Assembly: GCF_000772705.2 (NCBI RefSeq)
Contig: NZ_JSBW02000009.1
Span: 1-43,217 of the forward strand
DNA length: 43,217 nucleotides
DNA from: Xanthomonas vasicola
Lineage (GTDB): Bacteria > Pseudomonadota > Gammaproteobacteria > Xanthomonadales > Xanthomonadaceae
Reading direction: 5' to 3'
Shown: positions 26,085-36,957 of the stretch, piece after piece
How the letters are laid out: every line of letters starts with the position of its first letter
Position numbering within the stretch: the first letter of the stretch is position 1
The notes under the pieces: model-generated
Database searches by the model: none
What the model saw: the letters and a program-made list of their open reading frames with translations, nothing else
Told to the model about the DNA's origin: nothing
Translations under genes and position numbers: made by a program

Positions 26085-26822
26085 TCACTCCCAGACCGTT
26101 TGTTTGCGACCGCGCAAGACGATGTCGAAGCGGTATGCCAACGCATATTCGCTGACCGCATTTTCCCAATCAAAACTGGACACCATGCGTTCGCGCGCCA
26201 GAGCATCGTCGACACAGTTGTAGATGGGGTCGTGCGCCAGCAGCGGGTCGCCGGGGAAATACATCTGGGTGACCAGCCGTTGCCCGATGCCATCGCCATG
26301 CAATGAAAAATGGATGTGCGCCGGCCGCCAGGCGTTGTAGTGGTTACGCCACGGGTACGCGCCCGGCTTGATGGTCTTGAAGCTGTAGCGGCCATGCTCA
26401 TCGGTGAGCACCTGCCCGGTACCACGGAAGTTTGGGTCCAGCGGCGCGTCGTGCTGATCGCCTGCGTGCTGGTAGCGACCAGCCGCGTTGCATTGCCACA
26501 CTTCCACCACGCTGTTGCGGACCGGCTTGCCGTTTTCGTCGAGCACGCGGCCAGACACGATGATGCGTTCACCTAACGGCGCGCCGCTGAAACCTGCAGT
26601 GAGGTCCGCCGCGTGCTCGCCCAAGCTGAGCCGATCCAGTCGCGGGCCGGTGATTTCCGACAGCGTGACCGGCAGATCGATCGGATCACGCGTGGGCCCA
26701 CGCAACCTGGTGGAGGCGTATGCCGGATGCAGATACGCCGGCTGCGTACCGAGCCGGCTGCGGCGGTAGCCGAGCAGCGGATCGGTGGCGACGGCAGTTT
26801 CGTCAGAGGTGGGATCGCGCAT
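26085..26822 (-). CDS. pcaH: Protocatechuate 3,4-dioxygenase beta subunit PcaH
   Basis: A 245-residue iron-binding beta chain that cleaves protocatechuate between its hydroxyls, the first step of the beta-ketoadipate pathway. Iron ligands are visible as Tyr in GRYQHAGD, and YNAWRPAHIHFSLHG containing Tyr and two His. The core VSGRVLDENGKPVRNSVVEVWQ is typical. It is the third step group in the operon, preceded by pcaF after a 78-base gap. Confidence 0.96.
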   Translation of the reverse strand: MRDPTSDETAVATDPLLGYRRSRLGTQPAYLHPAYASTRLRGPTRDPIDLPVTLSEITGPRLDRLSLGEHAADLTAGFSGAPLGERIIVSGRVLDENGKPVRNSVVEVWQCNAAGRYQHAGDQHDAPLDPNFRGTGQVLTDEHGRYSFKTIKPGAYPWRNHYNAWRPAHIHFSLHGDGIGQRLVTQMYFPGDPLLAHDPIYNCVDDALARERMVSSFDWENAVSEYALAYRFDIVLRGRKQTVWE

Positions 26823-26900
26823 TTACATCTCCGTCGGCAGCAAGGCGACTACAACGACATGGGTGCGAGGGAAGGATGAGCTAGGTTGCAAAAGCTGGTC

Positions 26901-28109
26901 TTACAGACGCTCGATCGCCAGTGCCACACCCTGCCCTACCCCGATGCACATGCTGGCCAGCCCGAGCCGTCCGTTGCTGGCTTCCAGCTGCCGCAGCAAG
27001 GTCAGCACCAGCCGCGCGCCGCTCATGCCGAGCGGATGCCCTAGCGCGATGGCGCCACCGTTGGCATTGACGTGTTCGGCATCGTCGGCCAGCCCGAATG
27101 CACGCGTGCAGGCCAGCGCCTGGGCAGCAAAGGCTTCATTGAGTTCGATCGCATCGAACTGTTCGATGCGCAAGTTCAAACGCGCCAGCAAGCGCTGCGT
27201 GGCCGGCACCGGGCCGATGCCCATGTATGCCGGCTCCACACCTGCCGATGCAAACCCCAGCACCCGCGCGCGCGGCGTCAACCGATGCGCCTGTACCGCC
27301 TGCGCAGAGGCCAGCAGCAATGCGGCCGCGCCATCGTTGAGACCGGAGGCATTGCCGGCTGTCACGGTGCCGGGCTGGCGAAACACCGGTTTGAGCTTGG
27401 CCAGTATCTCGGCCGTGGTGGTGGGCCGCGGCGCCTGGTCGTATTCGACGCTGCTGGCATCGCCGCCCTTGCGCGCGGCCACTGCCACCGAGGTGATTTC
27501 GCCATCGAAAAAACCGGCCGCCTGCGCCGCCGCCACGCGTTGCTGGCTACGCAGTGCAAAGGCGTCCTGGTCTTCGCGCGAGATGGCATGCCGCTGCGCC
27601 ACGTTCTCTGCAGTTTCGCCCATCAATTCGGTGCCATAGGCGGCCTGCAGGCGCGGATTGATGAAGCGCCAGCCCATGGTGGTGTCTTCCAGCTGCTGGG
27701 TGCGGGCGAAGGCGCTGTCGGCCTTGCCCATCACCCACGGCGCGCGCGACATCGATTCGACACCGCCGGCAATGGCAAGATCCAGTTCGTTGGCACGAAT
27801 GCCACGCGCCACCGTGCCGATCGCATCCAACCCCGAACCGCACAGGCGATTGAGCGTGCTACCCGGCACCGAAGGGGGCAAGCCGGCCAGCAACAGACTC
27901 ATACGCGCGACGTTGCGATTGTCTTCGCCAGCCTGGTTGGCGCAGCCCAAATACACATCGTCGATTGCGGCAGGCTCAAGCTGCCGCTGCCGCGCCAGCA
28001 AGGCAGCGATCGGCACCGCGCCCAGGTCGTCGGTGCGCACGCTGGACAAGGCGCCACCGTAACGGCCGATCGGCGTGCGGATGCCATCGATCAGATACAC
28101 CTCGCTCAT
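26901..28109 (-). CDS. pcaF: 3-oxoadipyl-CoA thiolase PcaF
   Basis: A 402-residue thiolase that splits 3-oxoadipyl-CoA into succinyl-CoA and acetyl-CoA. Nucleophilic Cys in [11 protein letters not shown] (about residue 90), the NEAFAAQ motif, the HPLGMSG region ([16 protein letters not shown]) and the second Cys in [10 protein letters not shown]. The ATG at 28109 overlaps the pcaJ stop by ATGA. Confidence 0.96.
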   Translation of the reverse strand: MSEVYLIDGIRTPIGRYGGALSSVRTDDLGAVPIAALLARQRQLEPAAIDDVYLGCANQAGEDNRNVARMSLLLAGLPPSVPGSTLNRLCGSGLDAIGTVARGIRANELDLAIAGGVESMSRAPWVMGKADSAFARTQQLEDTTMGWRFINPRLQAAYGTELMGETAENVAQRHAISREDQDAFALRSQQRVAAAQAAGFFDGEITSVAVAARKGGDASSVEYDQAPRPTTTAEILAKLKPVFRQPGTVTAGNASGLNDGAAALLLASAQAVQAHRLTPRARVLGFASAGVEPAYMGIGPVPATQRLLARLNLRIEQFDAIELNEAFAAQALACTRAFGLADDAEHVNANGGAIALGHPLGMSGARLVLTLLRQLEASNGRLGLASMCIGVGQGVALAIERL

Positions 28110-28894
28110 GCCTCCGCTCCCGCTGCCTGGGCACCATGCGCGGCATCGGTGCGTGCCTGCAGCGCGCGCAAGGCATCCAGCTCGGTGGTGCTGGGCGGCG
28201 TGGTCTGCGCAAGGTCGGCAGCGAAGCGGATCGGCCAACCCGTCGCCGCGCTGACCTGCTCGCGCGTTGTTCCAGGATGCAGCGACGTCACGGTGAGTTC
28301 GCAGGTCACGGGGTCGGGCTCCATCACACACAGGTCGGTGACGACCACGGTTGGGCCGGCGCCGCGCAGACCGGCACGCGTCCGCGCATCGCCACCGTCC
28401 AGATGCCCGACCGTGGTGATGAAGTCCAGCGTCGGAACGAAACTGCGTTTGGATTGGCGAATGATGATGAACACCTGTTTGGCGCTGGCCGCAATTTCCG
28501 GCGCGCCGCCGGCACCGGGCAGACGCGTTTTCGGTGCGTCGTACGGACCAATCACGGTGGTGTTGAGGTTGGCGTAGCGATCAATCTGCGCCGCGCCCAG
28601 AAAGCCCACATCCACGCGCCCGCCTTGCAACCAGTAACGGAAGATTTCCGGCGTGGACACCACGGTGTCCGCCGTCTCCGCCAGCTCGCCGTCGCCGATC
28701 GACAAGGGCAACACCTGCGGGCGCGCACCGATGGGGCCGGATTCGTAGATCAAGGTGACGTCCGGCGCATGCGTGAGCCGGGCCAGATTGGCGGCAGTGG
28801 ATGGCAAGCCGATGCCGACAAAACACACCGCGCCATCAGGCAGGCGGCGCGCGGCGGCCACCGTCATCATTTCATTGGTGCTGTAGGCGCTCAT
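28106..28894 (-). CDS. pcaJ: 3-oxoadipate CoA-transferase subunit B (CatJ-type PcaJ)
   Basis: A 262-residue beta subunit that transfers CoA from succinyl-CoA to beta-ketoadipate. The catalytic Glu is in IYESGPIG. It resembles glutaconate-CoA-transferase type subunits (CatJ of Pseudomonas knackmussii) and not the SCOT-type PcaJ of P. putida. It overlaps both pcaF and pcaI by four bases, so translation is coupled. Confidence 0.93.
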   Translation of the reverse strand: MSAYSTNEMMTVAAARRLPDGAVCFVGIGLPSTAANLARLTHAPDVTLIYESGPIGARPQVLPLSIGDGELAETADTVVSTPEIFRYWLQGGRVDVGFLGAAQIDRYANLNTTVIGPYDAPKTRLPGAGGAPEIAASAKQVFIIIRQSKRSFVPTLDFITTVGHLDGGDARTRAGLRGAGPTVVVTDLCVMEPDPVTCELTVTSLHPGTTREQVSAATGWPIRFAADLAQTTPPSTTELDALRALQARTDAAHGAQAAGAEA

Positions 28895-29754
28895 GCGGCC
28901 ACCTGCTGCTGCGACTGTGCGTAAACCCGCTGAAAACCGGCGAAATCGTCGGTATCGAGAATGTGCGTCTGGATCCAGGCCTGAAACGTCGCACGATCGC
29001 GCGCAATCGCATCCCAGGCCAGATAGAAGCGATTGTCACGCGCGTAATAGCCGTGCGCGTATGACGGCGCCGCGCCACCGGGAACCAGGCACACCGCATC
29101 GACGACCCAGCGCGGCAGGATGCAGGCATTGGGCGGGGCGTCGAGGGTGTCGACGATCTCTTCCACCGTCACGATCACCTTGCGCGCTGCCAGCGCGGCT
29201 TCTTTCTGCACACCCAGAATGCCCCAGAGCAAGACATTGCCGCGGCGGTCGGCCTGCTGGGCATGAATCACGGTGACATCGGGATTGACTGCCGGCGAGG
29301 TGGCCAGCGTTTCGCCGGTGTAGGGGCATTGCAGGAACTTGATGCTGTCGTTGACGCGCGGCAGGTCCGAGCCGACATACCCCCGCAGCACCGCAAACGG
29401 CAGACCCGATGCGCCGGCGACATAGGCATTGGCCATATCGGCATGACTGTGCTCGCGAATCTGCAACGGCTGCGGCCAGGCGTGTTCCACCGCATCGCGC
29501 AACCGGTGCAGCGAGCCGACGCCCGGATTGCCGCCCCAGGAGAAGCGCAGCGCGGCCGCACAACCGGCGCCGATCAATTGGTCGTAGATCAGGTCGGGGG
29601 TCATTCGCACTAGGCGCAGGTCGCGCTTGCGTTGGCGCATCACCTCGTGCCCGGCCGCATGCGGAATCAGGTGGGTGAAGCCTTCCATCGCCACGCAATC
29701 GCCGTCGGCGATCAGCTGCGACACGGCGTCGGCGAGAGTGACGATTTCGGCCAT
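28891..29754 (-). CDS. pcaI: 3-oxoadipate CoA-transferase subunit A (CatI-type PcaI)
   Basis: A 287-residue alpha subunit; the block VAMEGFTHLIPHAAGHE, FSWGGNPGVGS and EHSHADMANAYVAGASGLPFA closely recall CatI. The ATG at 29754 is the first gene of the minus-strand pca operon, followed immediately upstream by PcaR-like boxes and then by the vanA remnant on the other strand. Confidence 0.94.
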   Translation of the reverse strand: MAEIVTLADAVSQLIADGDCVAMEGFTHLIPHAAGHEVMRQRKRDLRLVRMTPDLIYDQLIGAGCAAALRFSWGGNPGVGSLHRLRDAVEHAWPQPLQIREHSHADMANAYVAGASGLPFAVLRGYVGSDLPRVNDSIKFLQCPYTGETLATSPAVNPDVTVIHAQQADRRGNVLLWGILGVQKEAALAARKVIVTVEEIVDTLDAPPNACILPRWVVDAVCLVPGGAAPSYAHGYYARDNRFYLAWDAIARDRATFQAWIQTHILDTDDFAGFQRVYAQSQQQVAA

Positions 29755-29816
29755 TGCATTCCCTTCCAGCGCAGCGAGCGTGCGGTCACGGTAGGCGCAG
29801 CCGGTCGGTCGGTCAA

Positions 29817-29852
29817 TCCGATAATCGGCACTTCAAATCGATATTCGCACAA
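29817..29852 (-). promoter_or_regulatory. PcaR-like boxes upstream of pcaI
   Basis: TCGATATTCGCAC (29838-29850) differs by one base from the core of the P. putida PcaR site GTTCGATAATCGCAC; CCGATAATCGG (29818-29828) is a second, palindromic half-match ten bases away. Both lie 64-98 bases upstream of the pcaI start, in the expected promoter. Confidence 0.6.
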
Positions 29853-29876
29853 TTTCAGCAGGGCAGTAACGCCCCC

Positions 29877-30457
29877 TTCGTGCACGGCTCCAGCATCGGC
29901 CAGGACGAAGTGGCCGAAGCGCCGTTCGACGTGGTGCATGGCAATCGCAGCGTGGTAGTGTCGCGCTGGATGCGCAATATCGATCCGCCGCCGTTCTGGG
30001 CCAGCCAGATCGCCCGCCATCTGGACTACCGCGGCAAGGTCGATCGCTGGCAGATTATTCATTTCGAAGCACCCGGCACCATTGCTATCGATGTGGGCGT
30101 GGCCATCACCGGCACCGGTGCGCCGGAGGGCGATCGCAGCCAGGGCGTCAACGGCTATGTGCTGAACGCCATCACCCCCGAAACCGACACCACCTGTCAT
30201 TACTTCTGGGCGTTCATGCGCAACTACGCGCTGCACGACCAGTCGTTGACCACGCTCACGCGCGAAGGGGTGACCGGCGTGTTCGGCGAAGACGAGGCGG
30301 TGCTGGAAGCGCAGCAACGTGCGATCGACGCGCACCCGGATCAGGCCTTTTACAACTCAACGTCGATGCCGGCGGCATGTGGGCGCGGCGCGTGATCGAC
30401 CGCCTGATCGCGCAGGAACAACGCGTGCAGGATCTGTCGCTGCGCATGGTGGGCTGA
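29877..30457 (+). pseudogene. vanA: vanA remnant: vanillate demethylase oxygenase, C-terminal part, frameshifted
   Basis: Matches the C-terminal catalytic region of VanA, a Rieske non-haem iron oxygenase that removes the vanillate methyl group to give protocatechuate. Recognisable are FVHGSSIGQDEV, SRWMRNIDPPPFW and DTTCHYFWAFMRNYALHD. The N-terminal Rieske domain with its CxH and CxxH ligands is gone. Near 30356 a missing C (AACTCAAC instead of AACCTCAAC) shifts the frame, so the tail LNVDAGGMWARRVIDRLIAQ is in another frame up to 30457. Not functional. It faces the pcaI promoter. Confidence 0.85.
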
Positions 30458-30557
30458 GCACAGCGCATGCGGCCAGCCGTGCCTTCAATCACAGCGATTC
30501 ATCGCAATGCCATTACTGCCGGCACGGGCCGGCACGCCTCATTGCCCGGAGCCCTTC

Positions 30558-31313
30558 ATGCGTAAAGACACCCAGTGGCATCGCGGCCGCGTCGTCAGTG
30601 CTGCCGATGCCTGCCCCGGCGTGCGCGAAATCATGCTCGATCCTGGCACCGCCGCGCGCCACTTCGAGGTCGGTAGCCATGTGAATTTCCGCGTGCAGCT
30701 GCATGGTCGCGACGATGTACGCTCGTATTCGTTGGTGGGCGAACCGCGCGCCGATGGCTATTTCCGGATTGCAGTGCGGCAGATGCCCGACAGCGGTGGC
30801 GGCTCGCTGCATATTTGGACGCTCGCGCCGGGCGATGTGGTGGAAATGTCGCCACCCAACAACAACTTCCCGCTGGATGAAAGCGGCGAGGAAATTCTGC
30901 TGATTGCCGGTGGTATCGGTATCACTCCGATCATTGGCATGGCGCAACGGCTGGCGCGTCGCCATCCCGCGTTTCGCCTGCTCTACGCCGGCCGCTCACG
31001 CAGTGCGACGGCTTATGTCGACACGCTGGAAGCGCTGCTGGGCGAGCGTTTGCAATTGCAACTGCGACGACAGCGCCGGCCCGCCCGATCTGGCTGCGGA
31101 ACTGGTGCGGCTCTCGCCCAATGCCGAAGTCTACGTATGCGGACCACTCGGCATGCTCGAAGCGGCACGCCAGCACTGCACGCGGCAGGTCGGCCGCGCG
31201 CGCGGCTGCGCTTCGAAACCTTCGGCAATAGCGGGCGGGTTCCGGCGCAGGCATTCGTGGTGAAACTGCCGGGGCTGGGGTTGTATCGCTTTGCACACCA
31301 CCTGAGTCGGTAG
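30558..31313 (+). pseudogene. vanB: vanB remnant: vanillate demethylase reductase, frameshifted and truncated
   Basis: VanB passes electrons from NAD(P)H to VanA via FMN and a 2Fe-2S centre. The first 170 residues look healthy (RSYSLVGEPR flavin motif, IAGGIGITPIIGM nucleotide motif). At about 31060 one extra A shifts the frame; the neighbouring frame carries PDLAAELVRLSPNAEVYVCG. A second slip near 31190 returns to ETFGNSG and VVKLPGLGL. The C-terminal ferredoxin domain with its four Cys is missing before the stop at 31313. With the vanA damage, the locus cannot make vanillate demethylase. Confidence 0.85.
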
Positions 31314-31512
31314 CGCGTGCTTGATTCAACTCGTAGCTCTGGCCTCAGACCGCTCTACCTCGCAGAGTCGAGGCATGTCGCAGGCTTCACGCTAAACCGC
31401 GCGGCATGTGCGCACTAACCAGGCTGGTGATCGCAATCAGCCCACAGCTCCTGCAGCCACTGGCGCGTACCACCGTGTTTGCATCCTCACGCGTATGCGC
31501 GATCATCTGCGC

Positions 31513-32322
31513 ATGGAGTCGACTCACTACAGGACTGTCCCGGCGCCGGCATTAAACCCGCGCCAGGAGCAATTGGTGGCGCTGGTGCGGCAGCAGGGCT
31601 TTGCCGACGTGGAAGGCTTGGCCACCCGCTTTGAGGTGACGCCGCAGACCATCCGGCGCGATCTGACCCTGCTCTGCGATGCCGGCGTGCTGCGCCGCTA
31701 TCACGGCGGCGTCAGCATGCCTTCCAGCGTGGAAAATCTCGCCTATACCGCACGCAAAGCGCTGCAGGCCCGCGAAAAGCAGCATATCGCCGCGCGTGTG
31801 GCGCGTTTCATTCCCGACGATGCTTCGCTGTTTATCAACCTTGGCACCACCAACGAGGAAGTTGCGCGTGCGTTGCTGCAGCACCGCGGGCTGCGGGTGA
31901 TCACCAACAACCTCAACGTCGCGGTGATGCTCAGCGCCAACCCCAGCTTCGAGGTGATCGTGGCCGGTGGCGTGGTGCGCGGGCGCGACCAGGGCGTGAC
32001 CGGTGAGGCGACGGTGGAGCTGATCCGTCAGTTCAAGGTGGATTTCGGGGTGATCGGCATTTCCGGTATCGATCTGGACGGCACCTTGCTGGATTTCGAC
32101 TACCAGGAAGTGCGCGTGGCGCAGGCCATCATCGAGCACTCGCGGCAAGTACTGCTCGCCGCCGATCACAGCAAGTTCGGCCGCAACGCCATGGTGCGAC
32201 TGGGCGCCATCGCCCAGGTGCACGACTGGTTCACTGACCGGCCACCGCCGCAGGAGTTGGCTGCCGTGCTGGCCGAGGCCGGCACCCGGGTGCATTTGGC
32301 AGACGCTGACGAAGCCAACTGA
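31513..32322 (+). CDS. glpR: DeoR-family repressor GlpR (glycerol-3-phosphate regulon)
   Basis: A 269-residue DeoR-type repressor: winged helix with EGLATRFEVTPQTIRRDL near residue 28-45, then the sugar-phosphate-binding domain (ITNNLNVAVML, GGVVRGRDQGVTGEAT, ISGIDLDGTLLDFDYQE). It responds to glycerol-3-phosphate and represses glpD, glpF and glpK just downstream. The start at 31513 (MESTHYRT) was preferred; the open frame begins earlier but its first 35 residues look non-coding. A 367-base gap with a MITE-like repeat and an operator separates it from glpD. Confidence 0.9.
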   Translation: MESTHYRTVPAPALNPRQEQLVALVRQQGFADVEGLATRFEVTPQTIRRDLTLLCDAGVLRRYHGGVSMPSSVENLAYTARKALQAREKQHIAARVARFIPDDASLFINLGTTNEEVARALLQHRGLRVITNNLNVAVMLSANPSFEVIVAGGVVRGRDQGVTGEATVELIRQFKVDFGVIGISGIDLDGTLLDFDYQEVRVAQAIIEHSRQVLLAADHSKFGRNAMVRLGAIAQVHDWFTDRPPPQELAAVLAEAGTRVHLADADEAN

Positions 32323-32395
32323 GGTGGATGTTCGTTTTTGAGCGTTCTTATGCAAAAGCCAGAGGAGCCGCTCAATTCCGATAGATCATCACATC

Positions 32396-32542
32396 TAAGA
32401 GCGGCTAACAAAACGTAGCGAGCAGTCGTCAGGTGGGTGCGGGCGGCGCACAGGAACCGGAGTGTACGAGTGGTACATGAGGATTCCGAGCACCGGCCGC
32501 GCCCGCCTGGCGGCTGCGCAGTAGTTTTGTTAGCTGCTCTAA
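32396..32542 (+). repeat. MITE-like element with terminal inverted repeats
   Basis: 147 bases between TAAGAGCGGCTAACAAAAC (32396-32414) and GTTTTGTTAGCTGCTCTAA (32524-32542), which match as inverted repeats at 17 of 19 positions. No ORF. A second, decayed copy lies at 22416-22563 and a solo end at 18976-18998. It sits between glpR and glpD and could form a large hairpin in any read-through transcript. Confidence 0.7.
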
Positions 32543-32623
32543 ATTGCATTTTCGGATAGCCAAATTCTCCAGCTGCGACCAGCGGGCCTGGCTCCGCGCA
32601 TCTTCACGCTTCCGCAAGGTTCG

Positions 32624-32645
32624 ATGTTCGAATATGTTCGAACAT
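32624..32645. promoter_or_regulatory. GlpR-like operator upstream of glpD
   Basis: ATGTTCGAA TATG TTCGAACAT is a perfect 9+9 palindrome that also contains ATGTTCGA twice in direct orientation ten bases apart. The E. coli GlpR half-site is close to ATGTTCG. It lies 44 bases before glpD. The spacing differs from the E. coli operator, so assignment to GlpR rests on half-site and location. Confidence 0.6.
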
Positions 32646-32689
32646 GACAACTTGGGTTCGCTCATCAGCGCGCCCGGACGGAGGCACCG

Positions 32690-34204
32690 ATGGGCGAGAT
32701 GTACGATCTTCTGGTAATCGGCGGCGGCATCAACGGGGTCGGCATTGCCCGCGACGCGGCCGGGCGCGGTTTGTCGGTGTGCGTATGCGAGCAGGACGAT
32801 CTCGCCGCGCACACCAGCAGCGCCAGTACCAAGCTCATTCACGGCGGCTTGCGCTATCTGGAACAGTACGAGTTCGCGCTGGTCGGCAAAGCACTGGCCG
32901 AGCGCGAAGTGCTATTGCGGCTGGCGCCCCACATCATCTGGCCGCTGCGCTTCCTGCTGCCCCATCAGCCGCATCTGCGCCCGGCCTGGATGATTCGCGC
33001 CGGCCTGTTTCTGTACGACCACCTGGGCGGCAGCAAGCGCAGCCTGCCGCGCTCGCGCCGGTTGTCGCTGCGCACGCATCCGGTGGGTGCGCCGCTGCAG
33101 CAATCGCTGCGCACTGGCTTTGTGTATTCGGATGCCTGGGTGCAGGACGCGCGGCTGGTGGTGCTCAACGCGATGGACGCGGCCAAACGCGGCGCCAAGA
33201 TCCACACCCGTACGCGTTGTGTCGGGGCCTGGCGCGATGCCGGCTTCTGGTATGCCGAACTCGAAGACCGCGAGGGCCGCCGCCGCACCGTACAGGCGCG
33301 CGCGCTAGCCAATGCGGCTGGGCCGTGGGCAGTGTCGTTCCTGGACAACGTGGCCTCAGTGCCGCACGAACACGCGCTGCGGCTGGTCAAGGGCAGCCAT
33401 ATCGTGGTGCCCAAGCTGTTCGACCATGATCATGCGTACATCTTCCAGCAACCTGACCGGCGCATCGTGTTCGCCATCCCCTACGAGCACGACTTCACCT
33501 TGATCGGTACCACCGACGTGGATTACGAAGCAGACCCCGCCGCGCCGAAGATCGATGGGGCCGAGGTGCAGTATCTGTGCGATGCGGTGAACCTGTATTT
33601 CCAGCAGCAGATCTCCCCTGCCGATGTGGTGTGGAACTACAGCGGCGTGCGCCCTCTGCTGGACGACGCCGAAGACAACGCGGCCGAAGTCACCCGCGAT
33701 TACCAGCTGGAAGTGGTCACCGATGGCGCGCCACTGCTCAATGTGTTCGGCGGCAAGCTGACCACCTACCGCAAGCTCGCCGAAGAAGCGGTGGACCGGC
33801 TCACCCACGCGCTGGGCGCACGCAAGCCGGCGTGGACCGCACGTGGCGACGCATTGCCCGGCGGCGAACAGCGCGATATCGCAAGCCTGCTGGAACGCGT
33901 CAGCAGCGCGCGCCCCTGGTTGCCGGCCGCCACCGCGCAGCGCTTGGTGCGCAACTACGGCACCTGCGCCGAACAACTGCTTGGCGATGCACGAAGCCTG
34001 GCCGAACTGGGTACGCACTTTGGTGCGGACCTGTATCAGGCCGAGGTGGATTACCTGCGCCAATCCGAATGGGCGGTCGCTGCCGACGATATCCTGTGGC
34101 GGCGCAGCAAGCTCGGCCTGCGCATCGATGCGGCCGGGCGGCAGCGTCTGGAAGACTATCTGCAGACGCAGTCGATCCAGCAACCCGACATCGTCCCTGC
34201 TTGA
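32690..34204 (+). CDS. glpD: Aerobic glycerol-3-phosphate dehydrogenase GlpD
   Basis: FAD-dependent, membrane-associated enzyme that oxidises glycerol-3-phosphate to dihydroxyacetone phosphate and feeds the quinone pool. The 504-residue protein has LLVIGGGINGVGIARDAAGRG (FAD), SSASTKLIHGGLRYL, FAIPYEHDFTLIGTTD and NVFGGKLTTYRKLAEEA. GGAGG lies just before the ATG at 32690, supporting this start over the one three codons later. Confidence 0.97.
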   Translation: MGEMYDLLVIGGGINGVGIARDAAGRGLSVCVCEQDDLAAHTSSASTKLIHGGLRYLEQYEFALVGKALAEREVLLRLAPHIIWPLRFLLPHQPHLRPAWMIRAGLFLYDHLGGSKRSLPRSRRLSLRTHPVGAPLQQSLRTGFVYSDAWVQDARLVVLNAMDAAKRGAKIHTRTRCVGAWRDAGFWYAELEDREGRRRTVQARALANAAGPWAVSFLDNVASVPHEHALRLVKGSHIVVPKLFDHDHAYIFQQPDRRIVFAIPYEHDFTLIGTTDVDYEADPAAPKIDGAEVQYLCDAVNLYFQQQISPADVVWNYSGVRPLLDDAEDNAAEVTRDYQLEVVTDGAPLLNVFGGKLTTYRKLAEEAVDRLTHALGARKPAWTARGDALPGGEQRDIASLLERVSSARPWLPAATAQRLVRNYGTCAEQLLGDARSLAELGTHFGADLYQAEVDYLRQSEWAVAADDILWRRSKLGLRIDAAGRQRLEDYLQTQSIQQPDIVPA

Positions 34205-34298
34205 ACACACTGCATTGCCGGCGAGGACGGGTCGTCCGGCAATGTATTCCGGCGCATCAGCCAGCACATCATCCTGAGTTACGTGGAGGGCACCCCAG

Positions 34299-34385
34299 AT
34301 GAGCATCAACGACCACCGCTGCGCGCCAGTAAACGCGCTGCATCCTGTTGTTTGCATCGCTGACACTGCGGGTCTGCGCGCATGA
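34299..34385 (+). CDS. 28-codon leader ORF coupled to glpF
   Basis: An ORF of 28 codons (MSINDHRCAPVNALHPVVCI and eight more) starts nine bases after a strong GGAGG and ends at TGA, which overlaps the glpF ATG as ATGA. glpF itself has no obvious ribosome site, so it may be read by ribosomes that finish this ORF. The peptide matches nothing I know. It could be only a translation-coupling leader or a small protein. Confidence 0.45.
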   Translation: MSINDHRCAPVNALHPVVCIADTAGLRA

Positions 34386-35203
34386 GCCGGCAACTCATAG
34401 GTGAGTTGATTTCCGAAGCGGTGGCGATGTTCATCATCATCGCGCTCGGCGATTCGGTGGCAGCGATGTACATCCTGTACGACCCCAGCCCTTACCAAAA
34501 CGCGTATTGGGGCGTGTGCATTGCCTGGGGTTTGTCGGTGACATTGGCGATCTACGTCACCGGCTCGGTATCCGGCACCCACGCCAACCCGGCGGTGACG
34601 CTGGCACTGGCGTTGTTCCGCGACTTTTCCTGGCAGAAAGTGTTCCCTTACTGGGTTGCGCAGGTGATCGGCGCATTCCTGGGCGCGGCCATCGTCTATC
34701 AGTTGTATGGACCGGTCATCGACCACTTCAACCAGCTGCATCAGCTCACGCGTGAGGCCGGTGGCGCGACGGGGGTGTTCTTCACTGCACCGGGGTTGGC
34801 GGTCACGCCGATGCATGCGCTGGTCGACCAGATCATCATCACTGCGTTCCTGATCTTCGGCATCTTCGCCATCACCGAGCAGTTCAACGAAGCCGCACCG
34901 ACTGCCAACTCCGGCGCGTTGATGATCGGTTTGCTGGTGGCGACGCTGGGTGCGTCGATGGGGTATCTGGAAGCCTGGGCGATGAACCCCGCGCGCGACT
35001 TCGGCCCGCGCTTGTTCGCGTATTTCGCCGGTTGGGGCGAGGCCGCGTTGCCGGCCAAGGACAACTATTGGTGGATCCCGATTGTTGGCCCCTTGATCGG
35101 CGGGCCGCTCGGCGCGCTGGCGTATCAGTGGTTGATCCTGCCGTTCCTGCCGGCGCGCGTGCGCCATCTGCAGGGCGGCGCGAAACCGCTCGATCCGCCG
35201 TGA
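34382..35203 (+). CDS. glpF: Glycerol facilitator GlpF (aquaglyceroporin)
   Basis: A 273-residue major intrinsic protein carrying glycerol through the inner membrane. Both NPA boxes are present: GTHANPAVTLAL and AMNPARDFGPR, the latter with the Asp typical of glycerol-conducting members. Six membrane segments are spaced as usual. The ATG at 34382 overlaps the leader ORF stop. Confidence 0.95.
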   Translation: MSRQLIGELISEAVAMFIIIALGDSVAAMYILYDPSPYQNAYWGVCIAWGLSVTLAIYVTGSVSGTHANPAVTLALALFRDFSWQKVFPYWVAQVIGAFLGAAIVYQLYGPVIDHFNQLHQLTREAGGATGVFFTAPGLAVTPMHALVDQIIITAFLIFGIFAITEQFNEAAPTANSGALMIGLLVATLGASMGYLEAWAMNPARDFGPRLFAYFAGWGEAALPAKDNYWWIPIVGPLIGGPLGALAYQWLILPFLPARVRHLQGGAKPLDPP

Positions 35204-36844
<1,641 letters not shown>

Positions 36845-36957
36845 TGGTTGCCGTCAAAACGACAGCGCCCATCATGCGGTCGGCGCTTAGACCGGATAGC
36901 CATCTGCAATAACGAAGCAGGCAGGCCTGCGCAATGCAGCCCTGTCTTCGGTAGTCG

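Noticed and set aside
29754..30395. A functional vanA gene
   Set aside because: No Rieske domain and a frameshift before the conserved C-terminus.
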